A DNA stretch of 64,000 nucleotides from Maratus speciosus (GCA_963932465.1 OZ010796.1:79307292-79371291), one strand, 5' to 3'. Positions 45,533 through 57,589 are shown, counted from the first letter of the stretch. Numbers and translations are program-made. The notes: a model not told the origin generated them from the letters alone.

Positions 45533-45965
45533 TTAAGGTGGTTCTCAAATTCACACCTCAACAATGAGAAATTTTCTGACACATTTTCTTCTGACTCATT
45601 TTTAACTGTAAAGGCATAAAGTTGACAGGCCTGACTTTTGAAGTGATTTGGAATCGAACAGTGTTTTCCATTTTTTTTTTTTATAACTAAATTACTTATC
45701 GAGATATATGAGATTCTTGTCTTGTGACTGCCGATTTTTCTCCTTCCCGTGCTATCGATTCTGGAAATTCGATTCAAAATTTTAACTTTGACAGTATTTT
45801 CTCAAAGATATATTGCTTTTATAAAAAAAAAAAAAAAAAAGGATAACGTTATTCGATTACATAGTTTCTAAATAAGAACACTTGCCAATCTTATGCGTTT
45901 CCGAAAAGAAATGAATTCAGAAATGTATCAGAAAGTAGCTCCTTTGGATTTGAGAAAAGCCTTAT
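45533..45965 (+). mobile_element. Family A MITE shared by D2 and D5
   Basis: TTAAGGTGGTTCTCAAATTC at 45533 to a decayed GAAAAGCCTTAT at 45965. The inverted copy at 54037-54457 sits at the homologous place in D5 with the same neighbours (CTTTGGAAATATA). The insertion is therefore older than the D2/D5 duplication. The A-run is at about 45823-45840. Confidence 0.85.
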
Positions 45966-46619
45966 TAAATGACAGAGAAATATTTTTACAAATCTGCTTT
46001 TTATTATACAGCTTCAAAAGTTATGTTTTTAACACTCCTTTTTTTTTTTCTTTTTTTCTAAGCTACATTAATTTTTTAATGAATCCTTATATGAATGCTG
46101 AAACGTCTAATATTCTAAGTAATCGTTAATGTTACTATTATGTATTTTCTGTCTTGCGAACACATAGTAATTTTAAAATATACTGTAAAACTATCCCATA
46201 AATATGTATGCAGTGTTATTCTTTAAAAGAATCGTAATTGTATGTTCAGAAAAACCTGAATTTTTTGGTCAAATTGAGTCGGACCTCATTTAATTGATTT
46301 TCCACGAGTCGGGCCTGTTTTCACTGATTTTTGTACGAGCCGTGCCGGGCGGGGCTCGGGCCGAACTTTTAATTTTTTCATCAGGCCGGGCCAAGATTGC
46401 TTTTGTTCGGTCCGGGCAGGGCCAGGGCCTGGAAATTCCGGCCTGTGCCGACATCTATGCTGCCATCTCTCGGTAGTAGATAAAGACATTTATAGACAAT
46501 TACTTCATACAATTTCCATGCTGTAAAGAAGAAGAAAATTATAAAAATTTATTAAAATTCGAAACGTCCCAAAAATGGGACGCTAGGCATAAATGGGTTA
46601 AAATGTAGCTAAATTAAAA

Positions 46620-47231
46620 TATAGTAAACCGCGTGAAAAAGAATCTGTCTATGACGAAATCCTCTCTTAAGGGTGTATTCGAAAAAATATTTTTCCACCC
46701 TCAACAGCTCGAAATTTTCTGAGACATTTTCAGACTCATTTTTAAAAGTAAAAACATGAAACTTGCTGGGGTGATTTCTGAAGACATGTTTAACATGCCG
46801 TGTGATTTCATTTTCAGCTCAATTAATTAGAATTTGATTTTTAAACAATTATTTTCTCAGTATGACCGTTTTTTTTCATTCCCAGATCGCCCGCTGCGGA
46901 AAATTTGGTTCAAAACGCCAACTTTGACAGCGTTTTTCACAGTATTTTCTGCATTTATCAAAAAATTAAGGAGCACCGCACATTATATAGTTTCTAAATA
47001 AGAGAATTTCCAAGTTTGATGCGTTTGAGAGCAAAAATGAATTTTAAAATGAATCAGAAAATAAGAAGTTTGGATCGGAATACACCCTTAATGTGAAAAA
47101 TATGTTGGTCCATGTAAAATGAATGTAGTAATACGTAAGAAAATGAGTTACACCTGCTAAGAAGGGAACTTGTCTATAACGCATTTTTTTTTCTTTCCTA
47201 TGCAATTCCGTCTTTGAAGATTTTACTGTAT
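46620..47231. mobile_element. Small Tigger-like MITE in D1, split
   Basis: A decayed left end TAGTAAACCGCG near 46622 and right end TTTTACTG at 47229 followed by TA. It is homologous to 36217-36436 in D3 (CATAACGGATTTTTC-like and TTCTTTCCTATGC strings), but interrupted by a family A copy. Confidence 0.65.
46667..47091 (+). mobile_element. Family A MITE, best-preserved TIRs
   Basis: TTAAGGGTGTATTC at 46667 and its exact inverse GAATACACCCTTAA ending at 47091. The homologous site in D3 (AATCCCGTGTTTAACAAAAT near 36255) is empty with one TTAA, a second proof of TTAA duplication. The interior is 417 bp and non-coding. Confidence 0.95.
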
Positions 47232-47547
47232 AGCATTTTTCAGATTTTTAAGTCTCCAATACATGGAATATGAATCAACTATATTAATTATAACTGAAAC
47301 ATTTACATGCAACAAATAGCGATTCATTGAAAAAATATCGCAATAAATTCTATAAACATGACAATAAAAATCCCTGCCGGCCCGGCCTACAGGCAGAGGT
47401 AGATTTCGAAGTCAAATATACTAATTTCACAAACAAAAACTAAATCATGATTATAGATAAATCCACTTTAACAATTTTATCTGGCCGCTCTTGACGAGTT
47501 ATTATTTCATTTTCATATTTGTCATCGCTGGTTTTATCAGAATCATG

Positions 47548-48194
47548 TTAGGGCGGTATTCAAAAAAATACTTTTCCATGCTCAACAACTCGAAATTTTC
47601 TGGCATAATTCCAGATTCATTTTTAATAAAAAAAATATGAAACTTGCTGACGTGATTTTTGAAGAGATTTATAAGCGACCTGTGTTTTTATTTTTTGTTC
47701 AATTAATTAAAACTTGATATATAAACAATTATTTTCTCAGAAGGACAATATTTTTCGTTTCTAACACAATCGCTTCGGGAAATTCCGTTCAAAATGCCCA
47801 CTTTGACATCATTTTTTGAAATATATTCTGCCTCTATCTAAAAATCGATTATTACGGTACATTATATAGTTTCTGAATAAGCGAATCTACCAATTAAATG
47901 CGTTTGAGAGCAAAAATGAATTTAAAAACCAGTCATAAAATAAGCAGTTTGGATTTAAGCGCATCCTTAATACAATGATTTTTCCAACACAATCCGCTTC
48001 GGTAAATTCGGTTCAAAATGCCCTTTTTAACAGCATTTAAAAAAATATATTCTGCCCCTATCAGAAAATCGACCATTACGGTACATTATATAGTTTCTGA
48101 GTAAGAAAACGTACCAATTGGAAGCCTTTGAGAGCAAAAATGAATTGTAAAATGAGTCAGAAAATAAGCAGTTTGGATTTGAATACACCCTTAC
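47548..48194 (+). mobile_element. Family A MITE with duplicated 3' half
   Basis: The first copy runs from TTAGGGCGGTATTC (47548) to GCGCATCCTTAA (47970). Immediately after comes only the 3' half of another copy (from about TTTTTCCAACACAATCCGCT to AATACACCCTTAC, 48194). Each half has its own AATTCGGTTCAAAATGCCC-type core. The first arrived by transposition; the second looks like a partial tandem duplication. Confidence 0.8.
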
Positions 48195-49006
48195 TAAGAT
48201 CATTTTTTACTTCAACCGGTATGTATTTTTAATTTGTTTTTGCTCTAAGAATTGGTCCTATCCAAAACTTGTCTATATAGATGTTGTAGACAATATTAAG
48301 AAGATACATGATAAATTCATGGGGATTTTATATCTTTTGAATTGACGGAGTTATGGATTTTTTTCTTCTTCAAACCCCCTTTTTGTTTTCGTTTTTAATT
48401 TTTTTTTGCGGTACGAATTGGTCCTATCAAAAACTTGTGAATATAAAAGTTGTAGATAATGTTAAGGAGATTCATGATAAAATTAATTGGATTTGATATC
48501 TTGAGAATTGACGAAGTTATGGATTTTTTTCTTCTTCAAACGCCCTTTTTGTTTTCGTTTTTAATTTTTTTTGCGGTACGAATTGCTCCTATCAAAAACT
48601 TGTGAATATAAAAGTTTTAGATAATGTTAAGGAAACTTATAATAAAATTAATTAAATTTGATATCTTGAGAATTGACGAAGTTATGAATTTTTTTCTCCC
48701 AAAAACCCTATTTTTGCGCCCCTTGAGCCCATTTTTAACTTTATCAAAAATCTGTGATACATAAATTTTTGGCCCTATTTTTAGAAGTAATAAAAACTTT
48801 AAACTGATTTGATATGTACAAAAATTAAGAAGTTATGGGGGGTTTTCTGTTTTCACAAAACCCCTCCCTATTTCCCTCCCCTTGGTCCGATTTTGCCCAT
48901 TAACGAACTTGACCGAGATTTTATGCCCATTGATTTTATGTATCAGTTTGGAAGAGATTGGTGCAGAATTACGAAAGTTATCGTGTCCAGAAGAAAGTGA
49001 TATATA

Positions 49007-49013
49007 TATATAT

Positions 49014-49048
<35 letters not shown>

Positions 49049-49050
49049 TA
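49007..49050 (+). repeat. TA and GATA microsatellite
   Basis: (TA)n followed by about eight GATA units, within repeat E2. E1 has the corresponding inverse tract TCTGTCTGTCTATCTAGC at about 3838. Confidence 0.9.
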
Positions 49051-49334
49051 TAAAGTTTTTTACTGAGGGTGGTTTTGGGTTCTAGGGGTCATGATCGGTG
49101 TAGATCTGCAAAAATTTTTCAGAAATTCCAACATAGGAACGATCCCAATAGGTAGTATTTCATACGAAATCTACCTAAAAAGCATAGATAAGTATTTTTG
49201 GTCGCAGAATACTCATACAAGACAAATTTTTAACCAAATCGACGTAAAAATCAATGTTTTGTAGAAATTCATTTGGGCCGGACCGGTCTTGGACCGAACT
49301 TGTAGCTGTAACCGATACCCGTGAAAACCCGCGC

Positions 49335-51085
49335 TGCACGCTCTCTCCCCTCAAAGGGCAAAATGGGTGGTGTCGGGCTGTCAAGTGAAGGAACGGGGAG
49401 CTTTCCTCTTTGGATTAACGCATTCGAATAATCTGCTGGGATATAGGGGCATCCATTTTGTAGCTTGGTGAAGTATAGAATTTTAAAAAAGGTTTTTTTT
49501 TTCCTCTTTTCTGTTCAGAACTTTTATCAAATACTACATTTCTTTAAAAAGACTACATTATAATGGAATACAATAATTTAAAAAGTTCTTGAAGTAAAAA
49601 AACTGTGTCTGTAATGTTTCGCTCTTTTTTAAACATAGCCTTTTACATCGCCTTTTACATCGTTTCATTAAAACTCTGCCACAATGTTTTTACAGAAATT
49701 ACGAAAAGAAGCTCCCATAGGTTTAACTTTAACTATCTCTCCTTGCTGTAGTGTTTCTTAAAAAATAAATAAATAAATAAAAAATAAAAAAAACAGATAT
49801 TTTAGCTTTTTGTTTCGTTTCATTTAAACTCTGTCACAAAGTTTTTGCAAAAATTACGTTCCGCGAAGTTTTTGTTTTTTAACTATTTGGAAAAATGGTT
49901 ATTGTCCTCGTCAGGGTAGGAAATCAAAAGCATATCTGAAGTTTTTTATTGGTTGAATACCCATTTTATTCGTGTTCTGATTGGTCTATACAGTAATCTG
50001 TAATTTGCCATTACTTTCAACAGAGAATTAACTAACAGAGAACTATTAATAATTCAAAAACAAATTGAGATACAGCTTTCAAACAAATTGCATTTAAAAG
50101 TACATTTTTTTTTATCTATACGACGGTGTAAAAAGTAAAATTATGTGAGATGTTTAGAAGTTTAAGAATGAAATTTCATTTAAAATGGGTTGTCAGATTT
50201 CTTGGAAATCTGACGATGAAAAAGCCTTTTCCCGAACAGCCAATGAAATGCTTGGATAATACGTAAGTTTCAAGTGGATAATACGCAAGTTTCACGAAAT
50301 CTGACGAGTCGCAGGCCATTTTTGTCGCTTGTAATTTTTACGTGTAATAACACTAATAATGTTTAATTCATGGCGTACGTAATGTATGACCAGCTCCTTA
50401 GAAGTTTAAAAATTTACAGTACCGAAAATTGTAAAACTGAAATTTCGTTTAAAATTTGTCCATGATGAGTCCAGGAATGTTAATGTTTAATTCATGGCGT
50501 ACGTAATGTAGGAGCAACTCCGTGCGATTTTTTATGTCTTAAAATTTAGTCTTCGAAAAAATCATTTTCCAAATGGTCGTTGTAATTTGTTAAATTGCAT
50601 TTTTTTTTTTTTTTTTTTTTTTGAGAACTTTTATCAAGTACATTTCTTTAAAAAGACTTCGTTATAATGGAATATAAAAATTATATAATACAATTTTAAT
50701 TAAAATATTGTTCTAAACAATCTGTGCTGATGTACATTCTTTTTGGATGAAAAGACATTTTTTTTTCTTTTGGGAATTTGTGTCATTTTCACCAACAGAA
50801 ATGTCTATGCGTTTAAGATTAGTGCATCATTTCCATCAATTATTTTTAAATGTTTCAGATTTTAGTTTTATTGGTTAATTTTGATTTCAAAGGATAGAAG
50901 AAAAGAAATTTAGAAATAAACTAATAAATTTTAGGAACTTTAAATGCAAGCTAAAATTTATTGAATATGACATTATACTGACGCAATCACACTAACTTGT
51001 TCCATATATGAAAATGATATTTTCTTTTGAAAATGGTGTTAGTTTCATCATCCGAACTAATCTGAAATCTAAGATTATGTCACCT
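49335..51085. repeat. Stretch with diverged direct repeats
   Basis: AGAACTTTTATCAA..TACATTTCTTTAAAAAGACT..TATAATGGAATA occurs at about 49518 and 50623. TTCATGGCGTACGTAATGTA occurs at about 50367 and 50488. A CATTAAAACTCTGYCACAA-like string occurs near 49665 and 49823. The function and element type are unclear; no gene was seen. Confidence 0.45.
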
Positions 51086-51089
51086 TTTA

Positions 51090-51400
51090 AGGACTTTATC
51101 AAGACATATGTCCCTCCGACAACACGGAGCTTTTAAATATTTACGGACACATTTTTAAATGCAAAAGCATGACGTTTGCAGGCATGACTACTGAAGCGAT
51201 TTGGCATCGAATAGTGTTTACCAATCGTTGATCAATGAGTTATATATGTAAGCGATTTTTTCCACGTGACGACAGGTTTTGCTTTGACAGTATTTTACGA
51301 ATGATCTTTTGCTTTTATTAAAAAATGAACACTCGATCGCATAGTATCTGCATGAAAACGCCTGCCAATTTCATATGTTACAATATTCCTTTAAATATGA
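51090..51400 (+). mobile_element. Family A MITE, old degenerate copy
   Basis: Recognisable landmarks in order are GCGATTTGGCATCGAATAGT, a CACGTGAC core, TTTGACAGTATTTT and CGCATAGTATCTG. The TTCGGTTCAAAACG segment is deleted and both ends are lost. Confidence 0.6.
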
Positions 51401-51681
51401 CTACATTTTCATTTGTGGAATATCATTCAATCTACTATAATCAGATTTTATTTTTTGAAACAACTCAAATTACCATGACAATACGGCGAGGTTTGGACAG
51501 GGTTTTGAGGGCTTAGCTCGTAACTGGCACAGCCTCTGGTACATAAAAAAAATAATAATAAAATAAAAAAAAATATTTTGAATTATTATTTAAGAGAAAA
51601 ACTTTCTTAAAACTTGTTCAATTAATAAAACTTTAAATTTTGTATTTTTCTCGGTGAATTAAAATAAAGAAAATTTTCTTT

Positions 51682-52673
51682 TACAGTCAAACCTCGTTAA
51701 CATGAACCTCAAGGGGAATGAAATTTTTGTTCATGTTATCCGTAGTTTATGCTATCAGTAGAAAAATATATAGAGAAGAGACTGGGGGCTAATGGGACAT
51801 GGGAGCTAACCGGACAACAGCGTTTTCTCGTAAAATATAACAGTAAATGTCATTTTTAGTATTATACAAGAACATGCATTGAACCATTTTTTTTTTTTCA
51901 TTAGCTATTTGCAAAGTAGGAAACAAGATATATTTAAGATTCAAGATGAGTTTTTTTTATATTTAATAAATATTTGTTTTGATCAACGATTAAATGAGTT
52001 TTTAATAATAATACCTTTTATAATGAAGCTTTTATACAATGTTCATTTTCAATCATATTTCGTATCAGAGATAAACAGTTAATTTACAATAAACTTAGTT
52101 GCAGTGGTAAAGGATTCATGGACAAATGTGGATTTCAGATAGGGTCTAATGGGAGCTATTTTAATAATTAAACTATTACATTTTTTATTCATTAATAGAA
52201 CGCATGCTACATTTCATATGAAAGTTGCAATACTAAACAGTAAATTTCCCACGTGTGAAGAAAGAAACAATACATAAAAATACTCCCTTTAGGTAGCACC
52301 CTTCCCTGATACTGGTGACATGTAGTTGGTGACACGTATTGTATTGTCCAAAATTGAGAACATTCTAATGGCAGTAGTACACGTTTCCATCGCTCTAAAG
52401 AATAATGATTTTCATGAAGCTCTGACCCATTGTTTCCCAGGGAAAATGAAGCTTTCTCACTTTTCTAGGAATTTTCGTTCACGTTAAGCGTCAAAATCTG
52501 TCATGGGGGCGTCGAGAATTGTTCATATTAAGCGAAATTTCACGTTAACCGTGTTCGTCTTAAAAGGAGAAAAAACACTAGAATTCGTATTCATTTTGAC
52601 GGGGACAGTGGGAACTGTTCATGTTAAGAGTAATTCACGTTAAGCGTGTTCACGTTAACGAGGTTCGACTGTA
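51682..52673. mobile_element. Tigger-like element, TIR CAGTCAAACCTCGTTAAC
   Basis: CAGTCAAACCTCGTTAACAT begins at 51684. The right end reads inversely CAGTCGAACCTCGTTAACGT from 52671, and TA flanks both. Subterminal strings (TTCATGTTA, TTCACGTTAAGCG) repeat at both ends. A 67-codon ORF inside has no transposase motifs. Confidence 0.78.
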
Positions 52674-52971
52674 TTAAAAAAAAAAAAATTAAATCTAAAG
52701 GAACTTTTATTTTTCTAAAACCATCATTGATTTTTAAGAATTAATTCCTTCTTAGCTTTTCAAGGAGCTTATTAGAATTGGCTAGAAGGAATTACAGTTA
52801 ACATTTGACAATTATTTAGTTATTTATTAGGAAGGGACCGAATCGATAGATACACACATGTTCAAATAATAATAATTGAAAAAGATATATATATATATAT
52901 TTAAATTTTACTCCTGCTGGTTTTTAGAGGTCTGCACGGAATTTCCAGGCCCGGCCCGAACGAAAGCTATC

Positions 52972-53698
52972 TTGGCCGAGCAGGGCTTAATTTGCGCCGG
53001 AGCCCACCGGAGCTCGGCTCCGGTACTTCTCTGTTTTAATTAAATATTTAAATATTGGTCGGAATTCACCGGAGCTCATAAATACAGGGCTCCGGAGCCC
53101 AGTGCAATAGCGATTTCGAAAAACCGAGGCCTAAATTACTCTTTCCTTTCCCTCCGATCTCCAAGTTTCTGCATTCTTTTCTGCCAAAACGCTTATGTAG
53201 TGTATCGCCCACGTAGGGGATGCAGAGGAAACGGCGCGTAAGATTTTCTGAACATATTTCTTATAAATGTTTTTACCTGTTGTTCATTCATTAGCTACAT
53301 ATATGCATAGCTGCGAACATTTTTCTTTTTTTTTTTTTTCTGTGTGTGTGTGTGTGTGTGTGTGTTAACACTTTCCGAATCATAATCCTTACCTTATTAA
53401 ATTGCAGGATTCTGCGATTAATTAACATTAAAATTAGGCAAAGGTTTCTATTCGAAGGAGTGATGAGCTAAAGAGTGGAATAGTTGACAGTTAAGTATAT
53501 GCAGGCAGATATATTTAGAATTCTTATTTTGCTAAAGAAAAAAAAGATGCTTTAAATTTTGCAAATAAGGCATGAAATATAAATATGCGGATCGGAATGA
53601 TGGCGTGGCAGGGGGGGGGGGGCACGTACGGTTTTAGTACTGCAGAATATTAGGGCTCCGGTACTTCTTTTCATAGAAATTAAGCCCTGTTGGCCGGG
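52972..53698. mobile_element. hAT-like element with CAGGGCTTAATTT ends
   Basis: CAGGGCTTAATTT begins at 52981, and the inverse AAATTAAGCCCTG ends at 53689. GGCTCCGGTACTTCT occurs just inside both ends but partly in the same orientation. Flanks TTGGCCGAG and TTGGCCGGG agree at 8 of 9 bases. The element interrupts repeat D5, whose sequence resumes after it. It is 709 bp, with a (TG)n tract at 53340-53364. Confidence 0.65.
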
Positions 53699-54036
53699 TC
53701 CGGTATAAAAATTGGAAGTTTGGCCCGACTCAGTTTCTACAAAAAAGTCCGTTTTTTCTCGACATACAATTAAGGTTCTTTTAATGAATACTACATACAT
53801 ATTTATGGGAACATTTTACATTATATTTTAGATTACTATGTGTTCCCAAAACAGAAAACACATAACAGTAAACATTAACAATTACTTACAGTGTTATAGT
53901 CATCGTCTCTACTGACATTTCAAAATTCAAATAAGGATTCATTAAAAGATTAATGTAGTTCAGAATAAAGGATTAAAAACATAATTTTTGAATCTGTATA
54001 ATAAAAAGTAGATTTGTGAAAATATTTCTCTCATTT

Positions 54037-54457
54037 TTAAGGCTTTTCTCAAATCCAAAGGAGCACATTTCGACACATTTATGAATTCATTTCTTTTTGG
54101 AAACGCGTTATACGCGTAAGATTGGCAGGTATTCTTATTCAGAAACTATGTAAATGTATATTTTTTTCATAAATAAAAGCAATATATCTTTCTGAAAGTG
54201 AAAATACTGCCAAAGTTAGCGTTTTGAATCGAATTTTCGCAAGCGATATCACAGGAAAAGAGAAAAACGTGACAGTCACGTGATAAGAATCTCTGTTATC
54301 TCTATAAGTAATTTATCAAGTATGGAGAAAGCTATTCGTTTCCAAATGCCTTCAATAGTCAGGCTTGTAAATTTTATGCCTTTATAGTTAAAAATGAGTC
54401 AGAAAATGTGTCTAAAAGTTTCGCATTGTTGAGCAGTAAATATGAGAACCACCTTAA
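54037..54457 (-). mobile_element. Family A MITE, D5 copy of shared insertion
   Basis: TTAAGGCTTTTCTCAAATCC at 54037 and GAGAACCACCTTAA ending at 54457, 421 bp. Same insertion site as 45533-45965 in D2, in inverse orientation. Confidence 0.9.
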
Positions 54458-54478
54458 GGTATATTTCCAAAGATACTG

Positions 54479-54898
54479 TTAAGGCTGTTCTTAACTGCTC
54501 TGCTCAACAAGCGCAAAACGTTTTGACATATTTACAATTTCATTTTTTAACGGAAAGATATAAAATTGGAAAGACTGGCCATGGAAGCGATTTGGAATTG
54601 AACTGTTTTTTCCATTTTTTGATCAATCAATTACCTATTGAGTTATAAGCGATTTTGATTACGTGACACGGTATTTTTCTCCCCTTACTGACTGGGATTT
54701 TCTTCTTTCGTTCGGTTCAAAATGACAAATTTGACAGTATTTTCAGAAAGATCTGTTGCGTTTACGAGAAAACGTAAAAAACAGTTCGATGACATAGTTT
54801 CTGAATAACACCACCTTCTAGTTTCATGCGTTTCTGAACAAAAGTGAATTAAAACTTATGTCAGAAAGTTGACCCTTTGGATTTGAGAACAGCCTTAA
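54479..54898 (+). mobile_element. Family A MITE, recent copy beside an older one
   Basis: TTAAGGCTGTTCTTAACTGC at 54479 to TTGAGAACAGCCTTAA at 54898, 420 bp, 21 bp after the neighbouring copy. The homologous D2 site (inverse of about 45500-45520, TTCATTTAACAG) is empty, so this insertion is private to D5 and younger. There is no expanded A-run. Confidence 0.92.
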
Positions 54899-54899
54899 C

Positions 54900-54996
54900 A
54901 TGTTCTTTCACTTAGCTCTTCAATTTTTGTTAATAATTTGTAATGGTTTAGATTTATTTTTGCTTCTTTTATGTATAATGGTTTAATTTTAGAAAA

Positions 54997-55034
<38 letters not shown>

Positions 55035-55790
55035 TGTGTGTATATTTATTTATGTTTGAAAATTAATTACAAATATTTTTTTCGGCAGAAATTAGGACTT
55101 TTATATATATATATATATATAAATCTATTTATAAATGCTTGAAGTATGAGAATTATAAAATCACAGCTTATTCTGAAAAATAGTTCTGGATTTATTTTCT
55201 ATTTAATTTACATCCAAAATTGTTAATTGGTCCAAATCATCCAAGCAACCTCATAGCAAATTGGTATATAATTTTATATACCTAAGATAAATTCAAATAA
55301 TATAAGTGATCGTAATTACCTAAATTCTAGTAGAAGAGCAACGCGAAGCATTAATAAAATTAAATTATAATTCGCGTCAAAATGTAATTATTAAATTTGA
55401 ATAATTACGAATAAAATTAAGAGTTTGCGTTGTGAATTATTTAGATGAACTCTTCCACTTATGAATTAAACTAAAATTTAAGCTGTAAAAATAAATTGAC
55501 ACACCTTAAACATTATCAATTAAATAATTACAGAAACTTTTAAAAACTTGATTAAATATTTTATTTACATTGAACACAACTATATACAGAAATAGATAAT
55601 ATTATTTCAAAAAAAAGAAAGCAACACCTTTGTTTGCTTCTCATTATTTTAAGTATATTTAATCTTTAAAAAAAAGACAATATTTTCATTTACTCTAATT
55701 ATTATATTTTTTTCTTTTTGCTAAAAGAATAATTCTCTTTCATTTTTAAATTACCTTAATTTTATTTAATTATTGGTTTTGTCGGATCTC
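54900..55790. other. A+T-rich stretch with AT microsatellites
   Basis: (TA)n at 54997-55031 and 55101-55120. The rest is A+T-rich with no gene or repeat end supported. Confidence 0.45.
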
Positions 55791-55791
55791 A

Positions 55792-56592
55792 GATTACTCT
55801 CTACCATAAAATATCAGAAAAGTATATTTATGATTTTTCATATGATCTTAAGTGGTAAAAGAAAAAGTTTAAAGTAGTACCTTTTTTTAATATACGGGAT
55901 GGTGGCCTTTATTCATCAAATTCAGAGTTGTCGCGTTGCTTAGGATCATATTCATATATCATCAGGAATTCGCTTCGTATCAGAGCGGCGACATCGGGAT
56001 GGCAGGATGCATAGCTACGGACCTCTGTAGAACAATCCACTTTATTTTAACATCAGGAAGACATCCTCAATTAGGCTTGCTTAGGCTCACTCCGATATGT
56101 ACATCAGGAAGACATCCTCAATTAGGCTTGATTAGGCTCACTCCGATATGACCATCTCGCCTGGGCATTACTAGGGCTTTTTGGATTCATTGCACGGGCT
56201 TTCAGGAGAGCTCCTGCGTCCTCTACATCTTTTTTTTCAGACTCTCTTTTTCAAACCTTATTCTTCTTGCACACCAACTCCTGCAGTGGGTGCGACTATT
56301 TTTGTCTAGTCCACTGTTATTGGATGTGAGAAGATTTTGCATTATTCTTCGATAGGCCTATTAGCTAACAGTCTGCAAATGGCCCCTTACATATACTTTA
56401 ATATTATTATCTGCCTTAAAGTTTGGGTGGTCTGAAAAGACATAAATTTATCCCAACACTTTTATTGAGGCCATAAATTTATTCCAACGTTTTTATTATT
56501 TTACGATTTCTAATTATACACCACTTTCCATTGGCTTGTCATAAAACGACACCATGGCGTCTGGCTATTGTTGTTGTCTGAGATCCGAACTC
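55792..56592. repeat. Balanced-composition block with short inverted ends and a 51-bp duplication
   Basis: TCGGATCTCAGA at about 55793 and its inverse TCTGAGATCCGA at about 56578 frame a block of more balanced base composition. Within it ACATCAGGAAGACATCCTCA begins a 51-bp unit occurring twice in tandem (about 56049 and 56100). The block may be a solo LTR or a small transposon; the type is undecided. Confidence 0.35.
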
Positions 56593-56594
56593 TA

Positions 56595-57585
56595 TTCAAC
56601 ATTATACATTCATTTTACAATACAACAATTTTTTAAAAATATATATTTAATATTTAAAATCAACTTAATAATTTTTGTATGAACTTACACTCCTATTTTA
56701 CTTAAATATGTAAACATTATAATTTTACACTCATAATTATATTTTATAAAAAATATTTATACAAACAGAAATAACAAATTACGCAATTTTACTTTGATTT
56801 AACCAACCTGGTGCGGGAACATATCATAGTTATATGTTGCCCAGCATCTCTCCCGGTGGTCAGAAAAAAAAAAAAAAAAACTGATTGCTGGTTTTATTTT
56901 TTTTTTGTAAAGCATAAAAGAATGTACGTGTCCATATGACTGTGTATCTACACAGTTTTTGAACTAAGTCTGTAAAGTTCAATTATCAATGGTTCTGGTA
57001 TATTTTATAAGAAGTTCTTCTATTTTTCATAACAGAAAGTTCAACACATGATAGCATAGTTGTCTGTTGACATTCACATTTATAGAAGACATCTGTACTT
57101 AAAATCTGACATCTTTCTCGAAGCCTTTTTTCTTTGCCCCACACATGTTTAATAATTTTGTAACTTTACAGTTTTAAGTGCCCAAAATACATTCAAAGCT
57201 ATAATTTTGTATGAGACTAATATGCCGAAATAAACCTAATTACAAGAAAAATAATGGCATACACATTTGACATATTATTTCCTCACATATAACCTTATGA
57301 CACAGTGTTTCATTTAAAACACATTTTATACTGAATAAAAGTAAATACAATGCTTGTCGTATGACATGTTATTTTTCACATAATTAATCTGATGTATTCA
57401 AATTATAATCAGAAAAATATTGTATACAAACTGGTTACATTATTTTATTTATTTATTTGTTACTTCTAACATGTATGATACGTCAACATATACAAGCTAT
57501 TTCATCTCCTTTAATATATTATTACGTAATGCTTTCCAACTTTACCCGATACGAGAAAAAAAAAGAAGAAGAAGGAGAGGAGAAT
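56595..57585. other. A+T-rich non-coding stretch
   Basis: An A-run lies near 56863-56880 and a GA-rich patch at 57555-57585. No gene supported. Confidence 0.4.
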
Positions 57586-57589
57586 AAAA

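Larger units (their letters stand above)
44574..46460 (-). repeat. GGCCC-rich repeat D, copy 2
   Basis: GTCTGCACGGGCCCGG at the left, and a right end that reads inversely GTCGGCACAGGCCGG, enclose G+C-rich margins. The 45966-46460 part is the inverse of D5 (52930-54037). The margins' ORFs rich in Arg/Gly/Ala follow from the GGCC composition. Two family A MITEs are nested. Confidence 0.55.
43877..46601. mobile_element. piggyBac-like TTAACCC element inside D1
   Basis: TTAA (43877-43880) then CCCTTTTATGCCTGA; the right end AGGCATAAATGGG is followed by TTAA (46598-46601). A GTCCCAAAAATGGGAC palindrome lies just inside the right end. The D3 site (ATTTCTAGGCAATAAAATT) lacks the insertion. The interior contains D2 (44574-46460). 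Confidence 0.65.
47369..49170 (-). repeat. Dispersed repeat E, copy 2
   Basis: Inverse of 3700-4765: it begins TCCCTGCCGGCCCGGCCTAC, reaches CTAGGGGTCATGATCGG near 49083 and ends near CGAAATCTACCT (49164). A 1.5-copy family A insertion (47548-48194) splits it. At 48290-48720 it contains a roughly 125-bp unit (GAATTGACGAAGTTATGGAT, then a poly-T/CTTC string and AAAAACTTGTGAATATAAAA) repeated about three times, more than in E1. Confidence 0.6.
43470..49330 (+). repeat. GGCCC-rich repeat D, copy 1, with multi-level insertions
   Basis: D-like sequence appears in four separated pieces: 43470-43876, 46602-46619, 47232-47368 and 49171-49330. They follow the same order as the simpler copy D3 (35880-36745). 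The gaps are a TTAACCC element, a small Tigger MITE and repeat E2, all of which carry family A copies. Confidence 0.6.
52928..54910 (+). repeat. GGCCC-rich repeat D, copy 5, interrupted
   Basis: GTCTGCACGGAATTTCCAGG matches the inverse of the D2 right end. It resumes after a hAT-like insertion (TTGGCCGGGTCCGG, 53690) and continues to the family A copy at 54037, as in D2. Its right boundary is unclear because a second family A copy lies there. Confidence 0.6.
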
